Shown here piece by piece: positions 1 to 8,072 of a DNA stretch of 64,000 nt; position 1 is the first letter of the stretch, and every line of letters starts with the position of its first letter. Origin of the DNA: Bradyrhizobium sp. CCGB01 (lineage in GTDB: Bacteria > Pseudomonadota > Alphaproteobacteria > Rhizobiales > Xanthobacteraceae). Under the pieces are notes generated by a model. It was not told the DNA's origin. It did not search any database and worked only from the letters and a program-made list of their open reading frames with translations. A program made the position numbers and the translations under genes. Where the stretch lies: contig NZ_JANADK010000001.1 of the NCBI RefSeq assembly GCF_024199795.1, forward strand, positions 2,914,001 through 2,978,000, written 5' to 3'.

Positions 1-1
1 C

Positions 2-346
2 GGCAAGGACGGCGTTTTGAAGGGCGACGAGATCGTCACGGTCGCCAACTATGTGCGGTCGCTGTCGGGCCTCTCGACCCGCAAGGGCTTCGATGCCGCC
101 AAGGGCGAGAAGATTTTTGCGGAGAATTGCGTCGCCTGCCACGGCGACGGCGGCAAGGGCAACCCGGAGATGGGCGCACCGAACCTGACCGACAAGATCT
201 GGCTCTACGGCTCGGACGAGGCGAGCCTGATCGAGACCATCAGCCTCGGCCGCGCCGGCGTGATGCCGGCCTGGGAAGGGCGGCTCGATCCGGCCACCAT
301 CAAGGCGATGGCGGTCTACGTCCACTCGCTGGGCGGTGGAAAATAA
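2..346 (+). CDS. fixP: Cytochrome c oxidase cbb3-type subunit III (FixP/CcoP), C-terminal part
   Basis: This is the 3' end of a gene that begins before the window; the frame is open from base 2 to a TAA at 344-346. The visible 114 residues end the first cytochrome c domain and contain a full second one, with a CVACH haem-binding motif near codon 43 and a downstream VMPAW segment that supplies the usual axial methionine. FixP is the membrane-anchored dihaem c subunit that passes electrons to the high-affinity cbb3 terminal oxidase used in micro-oxic respiration. The following fixGHIS genes, which assemble that oxidase, support the identification. It is probably the last gene of fixNOQP, since a strong hairpin follows at 361-386. 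Confidence 0.93.
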   Translation, partial: GKDGVLKGDEIVTVANYVRSLSGLSTRKGFDAAKGEKIFAENCVACHGDGGKGNPEMGAPNLTDKIWLYGSDEASLIETISLGRAGVMPAWEGRLDPATIKAMAVYVHSLGGGK

Positions 347-360
347 CCTGCGCGGGACAG

Positions 361-386
361 GCGGGGGCGAACAAAAGTGCCCCCGC
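361..386 (+). terminator. Hairpin after fixP, probable terminator
   Basis: GCGGGGGC (361-368) and GCCCCCGC (379-386) form a perfect 8-bp stem around a 10-base loop, 14 bases after the fixP stop. There is only TT after the stem, so it may be a weak or factor-assisted terminator. It would separate fixNOQP from the fixGHIS promoter, which starts immediately downstream. Confidence 0.6.
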
Positions 387-400
387 TTGAGCTGGATCAA
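387..400 (+). promoter_or_regulatory. FixK/FNR-type box before fixG
   Basis: TTGAGCTGGATCAA matches the TTGA-N6-TCAA pattern bound by the FNR/FixK family. Its centre is about 64 bases before the fixG start codon, which leaves room for a class II promoter with the start site near 435. In Bradyrhizobium, fixGHIS is known to be activated by FixK2 under low oxygen. The assignment rests on the palindrome plus its position. Confidence 0.75.
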
Positions 401-457
401 TCGACGCGGCGGCGTCGGGTCTAGGTTTAATCGCACCTTCTCGAGACCATTTTCGCG

Positions 458-1924
458 ATGAACAAGACCGTGAACCCGAACGAGCTCACATCGGACGACG
501 ACAACGGGCCGCTCTATGTGGCCCAGAAGAAAGTCTATCCCCAAAGCATCTCCGGCACCTTCCGCCGGATCAAATGGGGCCTGATGGCGTTCTGCCTCGG
601 CGTCTACTACTTCCTGCCCTTCGTGCGCTGGAATCGCGGCCTCGGCGCCCCTAGCCAGGCGGTGCTGATCGATCTTCCCAACAGCCGCTTCTATTTCTTC
701 TTCATCGAGCTGTGGCCGCAGGAGGTCTACTACTTCACCGGCCTGTTGATCGTCGCCGCGGTAGCGCTGTTCCTGATGAATTCGATCGGCGGCCGTATCT
801 GGTGCGGCTATCTCTGCCCGCAGACGGTGTGGACCGATCTGTTCTACGCCGTCGAGCGTCTGGTCGAGGGCGACCGCCGCGAGCGGATGAGGAAAGACAA
901 GTCGTCCGACCCGATGAAGCTCGAGCGCATCTCCGAGATCGTGCTCAAGCATTCGATCTGGCTGCTGATCGCCTGGTGGACCGGCGGCGCCTGGGTGCTC
1001 TATTTCAACGACGCGCCGACGCTGGTGAAGGAGCTCGTCACCTTCCAGGCGCCGATGATCGCCTATATCTGGATCGCCATCCTCACCGCGACGACCTATC
1101 TGCTCGCCGGCTTCATGCGCGAGCAGGTCTGCACCTATATGTGCCCGTGGCCGCGCATCCAGGCCGCGCTCACCGACGAATGGGCGCTCAACGTCACCTA
1201 CCGCTACGACCGCGGCGAGAAGCGCACCTCGGTCAAGAAGGCCGCCGAGCTGCGTGCGCTCGGCGAGCAGGTCGGCGATTGCGTCGACTGCTATCAATGC
1301 GTCGCGGTCTGCCCGACCGGCATCGACATCCGCAACGGGCCGCAGCTCGAATGCATCCAGTGCGGGCTCTGCATCGACGCCTGCGACAACGTCATGACCA
1401 AGATCGGCCGGCCGAAGCGGCTGATCGGCTACGACAACGACATCAACATCCAGCGCCGCCAGGAAGGCAAGGCGCCGGTCTATCGTATCGTCCGGGCCCG
1501 AACCGTTGCCTACAGCGCGATCATCGCGGCGGTCGGCGGCATCATGATCTATACGCTGGCGACCCGCAGCCTGCTCGACGTCAACGTGCTGCACGACCGC
1601 AACCCGGTCGCGGTCAGGCTCAGCGACGGCTCGATCCGCAACGCCTATACGGTGCGGCTGCTGAACAAGAGCGGCTATGACCGCGTCGTCGCCATCGACG
1701 CGAACGGTCCGGCCAATCTGACCACGCACGTCGTCGGCATCGATTCCGTGACGCCGGACAGGCCGATGATCGTGATCCCGCGCGACTCCACCAGCGAGCT
1801 GCGCCTGCTCGTCACCGCGCCGGCGGAGAGCAATCCGGAGAAGTCCATTCCCGTGCGCTTCCACGTCACCGACATCGGCCTTGGCGAGGTCGCCACCGCC
1901 ACCGACAATTTCGTCGCGCCGTAA
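458..1924 (+). CDS. fixG: cbb3 oxidase accessory ferredoxin FixG/CcoG
   Basis: A 488-residue membrane protein of the CcoG/RdxA family, which takes part in cbb3 oxidase maturation, with a role in copper handling and reduction. An N-terminal membrane segment (about 37-57) is followed by further hydrophobic segments and two CxxxC pairs in or near the membrane (C116/C120 and C225/C229, each followed by proline). A dicluster ferredoxin domain has C275, C278, C281, C285 and C299, C302, C305, C309, enough for two [4Fe-4S] clusters. After a last membrane segment near 350 comes a periplasmic Ig-like domain. It is followed 15 bases later by fixH, and a FixK-type box precedes it. Confidence 0.96.
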   Translation: MNKTVNPNELTSDDDNGPLYVAQKKVYPQSISGTFRRIKWGLMAFCLGVYYFLPFVRWNRGLGAPSQAVLIDLPNSRFYFFFIELWPQEVYYFTGLLIVAAVALFLMNSIGGRIWCGYLCPQTVWTDLFYAVERLVEGDRRERMRKDKSSDPMKLERISEIVLKHSIWLLIAWWTGGAWVLYFNDAPTLVKELVTFQAPMIAYIWIAILTATTYLLAGFMREQVCTYMCPWPRIQAALTDEWALNVTYRYDRGEKRTSVKKAAELRALGEQVGDCVDCYQCVAVCPTGIDIRNGPQLECIQCGLCIDACDNVMTKIGRPKRLIGYDNDINIQRRQEGKAPVYRIVRARTVAYSAIIAAVGGIMIYTLATRSLLDVNVLHDRNPVAVRLSDGSIRNAYTVRLLNKSGYDRVVAIDANGPANLTTHVVGIDSVTPDRPMIVIPRDSTSELRLLVTAPAESNPEKSIPVRFHVTDIGLGEVATATDNFVAP

Positions 1925-1939
1925 GTTCAGGAGACTGCC

Positions 1940-2425
1940 ATGGCCGCCAAGCCGCTGACCGGAACGAAGGTGTTCCTGATGCTGGTCGCCTTCTTCGGGC
2001 TCGTGATCGGCGTCAACGTGACCATGATGAAGCTCGCGATCGCGACGCTGCCCGGCACCGACGTCGACAGCCCCTATGCCGCGGGCCTGACCTATGACCG
2101 CGAGATTTCCGCGGCGCAGGACCAGGCCGCGCGCAAATGGCAGGTCAACGCGCACATCGAGCGCCGCGCCGATGGGGCCGCGACGCTCCAGGTCGATGCC
2201 CGCGACGCGAAGGGCCAGCCGATGAGCGGCCTGAAATTCGGCGGACGCCTGGAACGGCCGACCGACAAGCGCGCCGATCTCCAGGTCGAGCTCTCCGAGG
2301 CCGGCATCGGCATCTATCGCGGCAATGCCGCTGCCGTTGCGCCGGGCCAGTGGGATCTCGTGATCGAGGGCGAGGCGCGGGGACAGCGCGTGTTCATGTC
2401 GCGCAATCGCGTGATCCTGAACTGA
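1940..2425 (+). CDS. fixH: cbb3 oxidase assembly protein FixH
   Basis: A 161-residue protein with one N-terminal membrane anchor (about residues 8-30) and a periplasmic beta-rich domain, the usual FixH/CcoH layout and size. FixH is a single-span assembly factor for cbb3 oxidase. It starts 15 bases after fixG, preceded by CAGGAG, and ends 11 bases before fixI, so it is co-transcribed in fixGHIS. The anchor contains GTKVFLMLVAFFGLVIGVNV, typical of the family. Confidence 0.94.
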   Translation: MAAKPLTGTKVFLMLVAFFGLVIGVNVTMMKLAIATLPGTDVDSPYAAGLTYDREISAAQDQAARKWQVNAHIERRADGAATLQVDARDAKGQPMSGLKFGGRLERPTDKRADLQVELSEAGIGIYRGNAAAVAPGQWDLVIEGEARGQRVFMSRNRVILN

Positions 2426-2436
2426 AGGATTTTGTC

Positions 2437-4626
2437 ATGCAGGTCACGCGGGATTTTTCGCATTACGTCCGGGCCGCGGGCGCGGGTGTGCAGCATATCG
2501 ATCTCGCCGTCGAGGGCGTTCACTGCGCCGGCTGCATGGCCAAGATCGAGCGCGGCCTGTCGGCCATCCCCGACGTCACGCTGGCGCGCGTGAACCTCAC
2601 CGATCGCCGTGTCGCGCTGGAATGGAAGCAGGGCACGCTCGATCCCGCCCGGTTTATCGACCGGCTCGAAGAGCTCGGCTACAAGGCTTACCCTTACGAG
2701 ACCGAGAGCGCTGAAGCGACGGAAGTTGCCGAATCCCGCTTCCTGCTTCGCTGCCTCGGCGTCGCCGCGTTCGCCACCATGAACGTGATGATGCTGTCGA
2801 TCCCGGTGTGGTCGGGCAACGTCTCGGACATGCTGCCTGAGCAGCGCGACTTCTTCCACTGGCTGTCGGCGCTGATCGCGCTGCCGGCAGCGGCCTATGC
2901 CGGCCAGCCGTTCTTCCGCTCGGCCTGGCGTGCGCTGTCGAACAAGACCACCAATATGGACGTGCCGATCTCGATCGGCGTGTGTCTCGCGCTCGGCATG
3001 TCCGTGGTCGAGACCCTCCATCACGCCGAGCACGCTTATTTCGACGCGGCGATCATGCTGCTGACCTTCCTGCTGGTCGGCCGTTTCCTCGACCAGAACA
3101 TGCGGCGGCGGACCCGCGCGGTGGCCGGCAATCTCGCCGCGCTGAAGGCGGAGACGGCGGCCAAATTCGTCGGGCATGACGAGATCTCGCAGGTGCCGGT
3201 CGCGGCGATCCATCCCGGCGATATCGTGCTGCTGCGGCCCGGCGAGCGCTGCGCCGTCGATGGCACCGTGATCGAGGGGCGGTCCGAGATCGACCAGAGC
3301 CTGATCACAGGCGAGACGCTCTATGTCACCGCAGAGCAGGGCACGCCAGTCTATGCCGGCTCGATGAACATCTCAGGCACGCTGCGGGTGCGGGTCTCGG
3401 CGGCGTCGGAGGCGACGTTGCTGGCCGAGATCACGCGGTTGCTCGACAACGCGCTGCAGGCGCGCTCGCGCTACATGCGGCTCGCCGACCGCGCCTCGCG
3501 GCTCTACGCGCCGGTGGTGCATGCGACCGCGCTGATCACCATTTTGGGCTGGGTGCTTTTCGGTGCGAGCTGGCATGATGCGATCGTGACCGGAGTGGCC
3601 GTGCTGATCATCACCTGTCCTTGCGCGCTCGGACTGGCGATCCCGACCGTGCAGACGGTGGCTTCGGGTGCGATGTTCAAGGCGGGCGTGCTGCTCAATT
3701 CGGGCGATGCCATCGAGCGGCTGGCGGAGGCCGATCGTGTCATCTTCGACAAGACCGGCACGCTGACGCTGCCCGATCTCGAAGTGACGAATGTGGCCGA
3801 CATTCCCGCCGACGTTTTTGAGCTCGCCGGCCGGCTGGCGCTGTCGAGCCATCATCCGGTCGCCGCCGCGGTGGCGCAGGCCGCCGGCGCGAGATCGCCT
3901 GTTGTCGGTGCGGTCGAGGAGGTCGGGCAGGGCGTGCGTGCGACCGTCGACGGTGTCGAGATTCGCCTCGGTCGTCTCTCCTTCTGCGGCGCCGAGGCAT
4001 TGGTCGGCGGCGTGAGGCTCGACCCCGAAGCCTCCATCGTGGCGTTCAGCAAGGGCAGAGAGAAGTTCGTCCTCTCGGTTCGGCAGGGCCTGCGGCCGGA
4101 CGCCCAGGCCGTGATCGCGGCGCTGAAGGCGCGCAATATCGGCATCGAGATCCTCTCCGGGGACCGCGAGCCGGCGGTGATCGCAGCGGCCCATGCGCTC
4201 GGCATCGCCGAATGGCGCGCCGGCGTCACGCCCGCCGACAAGATCGCGCGGATCGAGGAATTGAAGCGACGCGGCGCCAAGGCGCTGATGGTCGGCGACG
4301 GCATGAACGATGCGCCGTCGCTGGCAGCGGCCCATGTCTCGATGTCGCCGATCTCGGCTGCGCATCTCAGCCAGGCCACCGCCGATCTCGTCTTTCTCGG
4401 CCGGCCGCTGGCGCCTGTCGTCGCAGCGATCGATTCCGCGCGCAAGGCGCTGCATTTGATGCGGCAGAACCTCTGGCTGGCGATCCTCTATAATGTCCTC
4501 GCCGTGCCGGTCGCGATCAGCGGCGTCGTGACGCCCCTGATTGCGGCGGCCGCCATGAGCGGATCGTCGATCCTGGTGATGCTGAATTCGCTTCGCGCGC
4601 GCAACGCCTCGCGGGAGATCGTGTGA
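2437..4626 (+). CDS. fixI: Copper-transporting P1B-type ATPase FixI/CcoI
   Basis: A 729-residue P-type ATPase that exports copper for insertion into cbb3 oxidase. An N-terminal heavy-metal-associated domain carries CAGC (C30, C33). The intramembrane CPC metal site is C394-P-C396, the phosphorylated aspartate is D438 in DKTGTLT, and the hinge motif GDGMND lies near 620-625. The frame is open upstream into fixH, but the ATG at 2437 lies 11 bases after the fixH stop and gives the normal family N-terminus, so I use that start. The stop overlaps the start of fixS (TGATG). Confidence 0.95.
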   Translation: MQVTRDFSHYVRAAGAGVQHIDLAVEGVHCAGCMAKIERGLSAIPDVTLARVNLTDRRVALEWKQGTLDPARFIDRLEELGYKAYPYETESAEATEVAESRFLLRCLGVAAFATMNVMMLSIPVWSGNVSDMLPEQRDFFHWLSALIALPAAAYAGQPFFRSAWRALSNKTTNMDVPISIGVCLALGMSVVETLHHAEHAYFDAAIMLLTFLLVGRFLDQNMRRRTRAVAGNLAALKAETAAKFVGHDEISQVPVAAIHPGDIVLLRPGERCAVDGTVIEGRSEIDQSLITGETLYVTAEQGTPVYAGSMNISGTLRVRVSAASEATLLAEITRLLDNALQARSRYMRLADRASRLYAPVVHATALITILGWVLFGASWHDAIVTGVAVLIITCPCALGLAIPTVQTVASGAMFKAGVLLNSGDAIERLAEADRVIFDKTGTLTLPDLEVTNVADIPADVFELAGRLALSSHHPVAAAVAQAAGARSPVVGAVEEVGQGVRATVDGVEIRLGRLSFCGAEALVGGVRLDPEASIVAFSKGREKFVLSVRQGLRPDAQAVIAALKARNIGIEILSGDREPAVIAAAHALGIAEWRAGVTPADKIARIEELKRRGAKALMVGDGMNDAPSLAAAHVSMSPISAAHLSQATADLVFLGRPLAPVVAAIDSARKALHLMRQNLWLAILYNVLAVPVAISGVVTPLIAAAAMSGSSILVMLNSLRARNASREIV

Positions 4627-4793
4627 TGGAGATCCTGGTCATCCTGGTGCCGCTGGCGCTGATGCTTGGAGGCGCCGGTCTCGTCGCCTTCCTCTGGTCG
4701 CTCCGCAGTGGCCAGTACGACGATCTCGACGGCGCGGCCTGGCGCGCGATTGCCGACGACGAGCCACCGCAGGAGGCTCCGGTCAAGCGTTAG
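4626..4793 (+). CDS. fixS: cbb3 oxidase maturation protein FixS/CcoS
   Basis: A 55-residue protein beginning MEILVILVPLALMLGG, with one membrane helix (about 3-25) and a short acidic tail containing the SGQYDDLDG segment typical of FixS/CcoS. It is needed for cofactor insertion into cbb3 oxidase. Its ATG overlaps the fixI stop, so translation is probably coupled, and it closes the fixGHIS operon. Its stop codon (4791-4793) overlaps by three bases the stop of the MFS gene on the opposite strand (4790-4792). Confidence 0.95.
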   Translation: MEILVILVPLALMLGGAGLVAFLWSLRSGQYDDLDGAAWRAIADDEPPQEAPVKR

Positions 4794-5992
4794 CGCTTCA
4801 AGGCGAAGGTGAGCAGGGCGGCGGCCGCGAGCGCCACGCCGACTCCGGCAACGCACGCATGCCAGCCGAAGGCGTCGAACAGACGTCCGAGCACGGCCGT
4901 ACCGACGAGCCCACCGCAGAAATAGCAGGCGAGATAGGTGCCGCTGGCGACACCGCGATTGTCGGTCGCCGCCTGTCCGACCAAGCCTGTCGCGGCGGCC
5001 TGCGCGAAAAAGGTTCCGACGCCGACCAGAACCATGCCGGTGAGGACCTCGGCCAGATGCGGCGTCAGCATCAGCGGCAGGCCCAGTCCCGCGACGGCCA
5101 GTGAACCCCAGATCGTCGGCCGCGTGCCGATGCGCGCGGCCACCTTGCCGGCCAGCAACGTCGTGACGACCGACGGCAGGAAGACGAAATAGACGAGGCC
5201 AAGATCCATCATGCCGAGTGACAGCGGCGGTCGGACCAGAACGAAATTGACGAAGGTGAAGGTACCGATGAAGGCGAACAGGATGCAGAAGCCGATGCCG
5301 AAGGCCGCGCGAAGCTGCGGATTGCGCCAGTGCGCGACCATGGCCGCCAGCGGCGAGGCCGCCGGTGCCGTCGCCGGCATAGGCTGTACGCGCTTGATCG
5401 TGAAGTAGACCAGCACGGCGCCGGTGAGATTGAGGGCGGCGAAGACATAGAAATTCCATTGCAGGCCGAGACCGTCGGCGACGGCGGCCGAGATCAGCCG
5501 ACCGACGAGATTGCTGGCGACATTGCCGGTGATGTAGGCGGCAAAAGCGCCGCCCGCGTCCATGGCGCTGCATTGCTCGCCGAGGTGGGCCAGCGTCAAC
5601 GCGAAGGCGGACGCCATGCAGAGGCCTTGGGCTATCCGCAGGGCGGTAAAGACGGCGAGATTCGGCGCGACCGCAAGCAGGCTGGTCGGGATTGCGAGAA
5701 GCGTCAGGCTCAGGAGAATTCCTCCGCGGCGATCGATATGGGGACTGAGAAAGCCGACGACGAGGCCTGCGACCGCCATGCCGAACGTGCTGGCATTGAC
5801 GGCAAAGCCCATCGCCGCAGGCGTCGCGCCGTAGTGGCGCGTCAGCGAGGGCAGGATCGCCTGTGTCGCGAAGAGATCGACGACGGTCAGGAAGGCGGTC
5901 AAGCCGATGACGAGCGAGCGGAGCAAAACTCCCTCGCCATGCACATCCATGGCGATCGGGTCGGTCCTGATGCGTGCGGAAAGGTCGACCAT
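4790..5992 (-). CDS. MFS transporter, YnfM/arabinose-efflux-like
   Basis: A 400-residue major facilitator with about twelve hydrophobic helices and a central polar loop near residue 200. The loop between helices 2 and 3 contains GFLSPHIDRRGG, a form of the MFS motif A. The overall pattern resembles the DHA1/YnfM group of proton-driven exporters, but the substrate cannot be read from sequence. The start is supported by AGGAG nine bases before ATG. The gene is convergent with fixS, with overlapping stop codons, and lies downstream of the cupin gene on the same strand, separated by a large hairpin. Confidence 0.85.
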   Translation of the reverse strand: MVDLSARIRTDPIAMDVHGEGVLLRSLVIGLTAFLTVVDLFATQAILPSLTRHYGATPAAMGFAVNASTFGMAVAGLVVGFLSPHIDRRGGILLSLTLLAIPTSLLAVAPNLAVFTALRIAQGLCMASAFALTLAHLGEQCSAMDAGGAFAAYITGNVASNLVGRLISAAVADGLGLQWNFYVFAALNLTGAVLVYFTIKRVQPMPATAPAASPLAAMVAHWRNPQLRAAFGIGFCILFAFIGTFTFVNFVLVRPPLSLGMMDLGLVYFVFLPSVVTTLLAGKVAARIGTRPTIWGSLAVAGLGLPLMLTPHLAEVLTGMVLVGVGTFFAQAAATGLVGQAATDNRGVASGTYLACYFCGGLVGTAVLGRLFDAFGWHACVAGVGVALAAAALLTFALKR

Positions 5993-6012
5993 GATGCGGC
6001 TTCTCCTGTGAT

Positions 6013-6065
6013 GGATGCGGCGCCCGGCGGGGCTGGTGGCGTGGGGGATCCCGGGCGCCGCATCC
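6013..6065. repeat. Long perfect hairpin between the cupin and MFS genes
   Basis: A 15-bp arm starting GGATGCGGCG at 6013-6027 is exactly repeated in inverted orientation at 6051-6065 around a 23-base loop. The length and GC content suggest an intergenic palindromic element. It could also act as a terminator or mRNA-stabilising structure between the two same-strand genes. Confidence 0.7.
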
Positions 6066-6097
6066 GGTAACGGGTGCGCTGGGGCGGGGCGCGCGCG

Positions 6098-6580
6098 TTA
6101 CATGTTGTGGTCGTGCGGGTCTTTGCGGACGTCGCCGACATAGAGAATGACCGTCTCCTTGCCGAGGTTCTTCCACCAATGCGAGGTGCCGAACGTTTCG
6201 GGGCGGAGGTCGCCGGCCTTGTGCACGATCGGATCGGCACAGTTGGAGGCGTATTCGACGATCTCGCCCTGCTGCACGAAGATCAAAGCGGGGCGGTCGT
6301 CATGGCTATGCCACGGCACGATGCCGCCGGGCTCGATGGTCAGCTTGCGGAAGCGCAGCTCGCGGCCTTCAATATGTGCCGGTTGCTTGCCGAGGTCGAT
6401 CGCGCCGAGCGTGACGTCGGTGACGCCGACCGGCTTGTGGTCGACCATCTGTTGCGCGTTCGGCTTGATCTTGTCAGCCGGGCAGTCGCCGGCGAGCACT
6501 GGTTGCGCCGAGAGCGTCAGTGCACCGAAGATCGCGAGGCCCGGCCAGACCGCGCGTGACAATGTGTGATGCCTGGACAT
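6098..6580 (-). CDS. Exported cupin-domain protein
   Basis: A 160-residue protein with a signal peptide (about 1-30, ending AQPVLAGD) and one cupin barrel. The cupin metal-site signature is visible as PWHSHDDRPALIFVQQGEI, and a second motif contains HKAGDLRPETFGTSHWW. The fold is expected to sit in the periplasm; its ligand or reaction is not evident. I place the start at the ATG preceded by ACAGGAGAATTCC rather than at an upstream ATG eight codons earlier. It shares a divergent promoter region with the small exported protein at 6817, where two LysR-type boxes lie. Confidence 0.8.
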   Translation of the reverse strand: MSRHHTLSRAVWPGLAIFGALTLSAQPVLAGDCPADKIKPNAQQMVDHKPVGVTDVTLGAIDLGKQPAHIEGRELRFRKLTIEPGGIVPWHSHDDRPALIFVQQGEIVEYASNCADPIVHKAGDLRPETFGTSHWWKNLGKETVILYVGDVRKDPHDHNM

Positions 6581-6681
6581 GGAATTCTCCTGTGTTGGCC
6601 GCAACCGCGATGGTCGCCGGCGATGTCGGGAGCTTCGTCGAGACGGCGTCCGGCTTGAAATGCCGGTTGGCTCTCGATGCG

Positions 6682-6696
6682 ATAGCGCCGCGCTAT
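6682..6696. promoter_or_regulatory. LysR-type box 1 (ATAG-N7-CTAT)
   Basis: ATAGCGCCGCGCTAT is a dyad with ATAG/CTAT ends and fits the T-N11-A rule of LysR-family operators. It lies between the divergent cupin and small-exported-protein genes, about 120 bases before the latter. A second copy follows four bases later and a related one lies before the nearby lysR gene. Confidence 0.55.
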
Positions 6697-6700
6697 GTTG

Positions 6701-6715
6701 ATAGGCGCGCGCTAT
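6701..6715. promoter_or_regulatory. LysR-type box 2 (ATAG-N7-CTAT)
   Basis: ATAGGCGCGCGCTAT repeats the ATAG-N7-CTAT arrangement of box 1, centre to centre 19 bp. Twelve bases of this site, CGCGCGCTATCG (6706-6717), recur exactly, in inverted orientation, at 9027-9038 upstream of the lysR gene. Confidence 0.55.
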
Positions 6716-6816
6716 CGAACCGATTGGGGATCGGCATTTCCGTTTCCCGGGCTTCCGGCGTCCGATGGCCGTGCGCCCGATTGGCGGGCGTCTACGTCGA
6801 TCCGGAGGAGCACTTC

Positions 6817-7101
6817 ATGACGAAATTGTCCAAGACCATGATCGCCACGGCCATGTTTGCGGTGATCGCCACATCGGCCTTCTCTGAGGCGACGTGGGAT
6901 TTCAAGGCCGGCATGGCCTATATGTATGGCGGACCCGGCAAGATGTCGGCGATGGCCATGGCCCCGGCCGAGAAGAACCACGAGGCGATGATGAAGCATG
7001 CGAAGAAGGTGCCCGACAACACCGTCTTCTTCATGGACAACGGATCGCTCTACTCCACCTCGGGGCGGCTCGATCCGACCGGCAATTTCTACGTGAACTG
7101 A
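6817..7101 (+). CDS. Small exported protein, unknown function
   Basis: A 94-residue protein with a clear signal peptide (about 1-23, MTKLSKTMIATAMFAVIATS then AFSEA). The mature part is short, rich in methionine and lysine (KAGMAYMYGGPGKMSAMAMA), and ends with a conserved-looking DNGSLYSTSGRLDPTGNFYVN-like tail. The start is fixed by GGAGGAG seven bases before ATG. I do not recognise a functional family. Methionine richness could indicate metal binding but that is only a guess. It is divergent from the cupin gene and precedes the peroxiredoxin-like gene on the same strand. Confidence 0.7.
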   Translation: MTKLSKTMIATAMFAVIATSAFSEATWDFKAGMAYMYGGPGKMSAMAMAPAEKNHEAMMKHAKKVPDNTVFFMDNGSLYSTSGRLDPTGNFYVN

Positions 7102-7182
7102 GCCGCCCCGCCGTCGCGGCCGCCCCTTGCGGGCGGCCGAACCGGGCAACTATTATTCGCCCCCAGAACGCCGGAGCAGAAG

Positions 7183-7899
7183 ATGACGTCTCTTTCGCCA
7201 GCCGACGCCGAACGGCTCAAGGTCGCTTTTCAGCGCTGCCGCGACATGGATGGCACGTTGAACGAGCAGCTCCGCGCCTATGCCGATGCCAGCCGCGAGG
7301 TCTTCCCAGCCTATGGCGAGGCGGTCGATCGCCTTGTGGTGAGACTAGGCGGGAACGGCGGCGGCGAGACCGCGCCGCGCCCGGGCGATACGATGCCCCC
7401 ATTCATGCTGCCGGATGAAAGCGGACGGCTCGTCGCGCTGACTGCGCTGCTGGAGCGTGGCCCGGTCGCGGTGATGTTCTTCCGCGGTCATTGGTGCCCT
7501 TATTGCCGGCTCAATGTTCGTGCGGTGGTCCAGGCGCTGGACCGCATCGAGGCTATGGGTGCGCGGATCGTCGCGATCATGCCGGAGACGCAGGAATATA
7601 CAAGCCAACTCAAGGCGGACGCCGGTGCCCCATTTCCGATCCTGACCGATCTCGATAATGGCTATGCGCTGTCACTCAATCTCGCGATCTGGCTCGGCAG
7701 CGAGATCCAGAGCTTGTTGTCCTATCAGGACATGGCAAAATTTCACGGCAATGATGGCTGGATGCTGCCGATCCCGGCCGTGTTCGTGATCGGCCGCGAC
7801 GGCCTCGTGAAAGCCCGCTTCGTCGATCCGGATTTCCGCAAGCGCATGGAGATCGACGATCTGCTCGCGGCGCTGGAGAGTGCGAGCAAGGAGAATTGA
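7183..7899 (+). CDS. Peroxiredoxin-like (AhpC/TSA) family protein
   Basis: A 238-residue protein with a thioredoxin-fold AhpC/TSA domain from about residue 68 onward. The motif FFRGHWCPYCRLNVRAV puts a CPYC pair at the active-site position, and GRDGLVKARFVDPDFRKRM follows near the C-terminus. Proteins of this kind reduce peroxides or act as thiol redox enzymes in the cytoplasm; no signal peptide is visible. The N-terminal 65 residues are helical and typical of a subgroup of this family. The genomic setting beside a LysR gene would suit oxidative-stress control. Confidence 0.82.
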   Translation: MTSLSPADAERLKVAFQRCRDMDGTLNEQLRAYADASREVFPAYGEAVDRLVVRLGGNGGGETAPRPGDTMPPFMLPDESGRLVALTALLERGPVAVMFFRGHWCPYCRLNVRAVVQALDRIEAMGARIVAIMPETQEYTSQLKADAGAPFPILTDLDNGYALSLNLAIWLGSEIQSLLSYQDMAKFHGNDGWMLPIPAVFVIGRDGLVKARFVDPDFRKRMEIDDLLAALESASKEN

Positions 7900-7904
7900 G
7901 TTTC

Positions 7905-8072
7905 TCTTGCCTTCTGCCCTTGCGGGAGAAGGTGGCGCGAAGCGCCGGATGAGGGGGTGTCGCGGCGTATTCTCAAGTGAGAGAATCGTGCGCAGAGAGA
8001 ACCCCTCACCCGTCTCGCCGCTACGCGGCGATCCACCCTCTCCCACAAGGGGAGAGGGTAAGCGGCAGGCTC
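7905..8072. repeat. Intergenic palindromic repeat element, two inverted units
   Basis: The 172-base gap after the peroxiredoxin-like gene is filled by two GC-rich units in inverted orientation. One contains GGGAGAAGGTGGCGCG and GATGAGGGG (about 7920-7957). The other contains CCCCTCACCCG and CCACCCTCTCCC (about 8005-8060). This is the family of short intergenic palindromes common in Bradyrhizobium and relatives. No gene is seen inside. Confidence 0.75.

Noticed and set aside
2137..2436. A possible N-terminal extension of fixI into fixH
   Set aside because: The extension overlaps the fixH coding sequence in another frame and looks arginine-rich and non-natural; the ATG at 2437 gives the normal FixI start.
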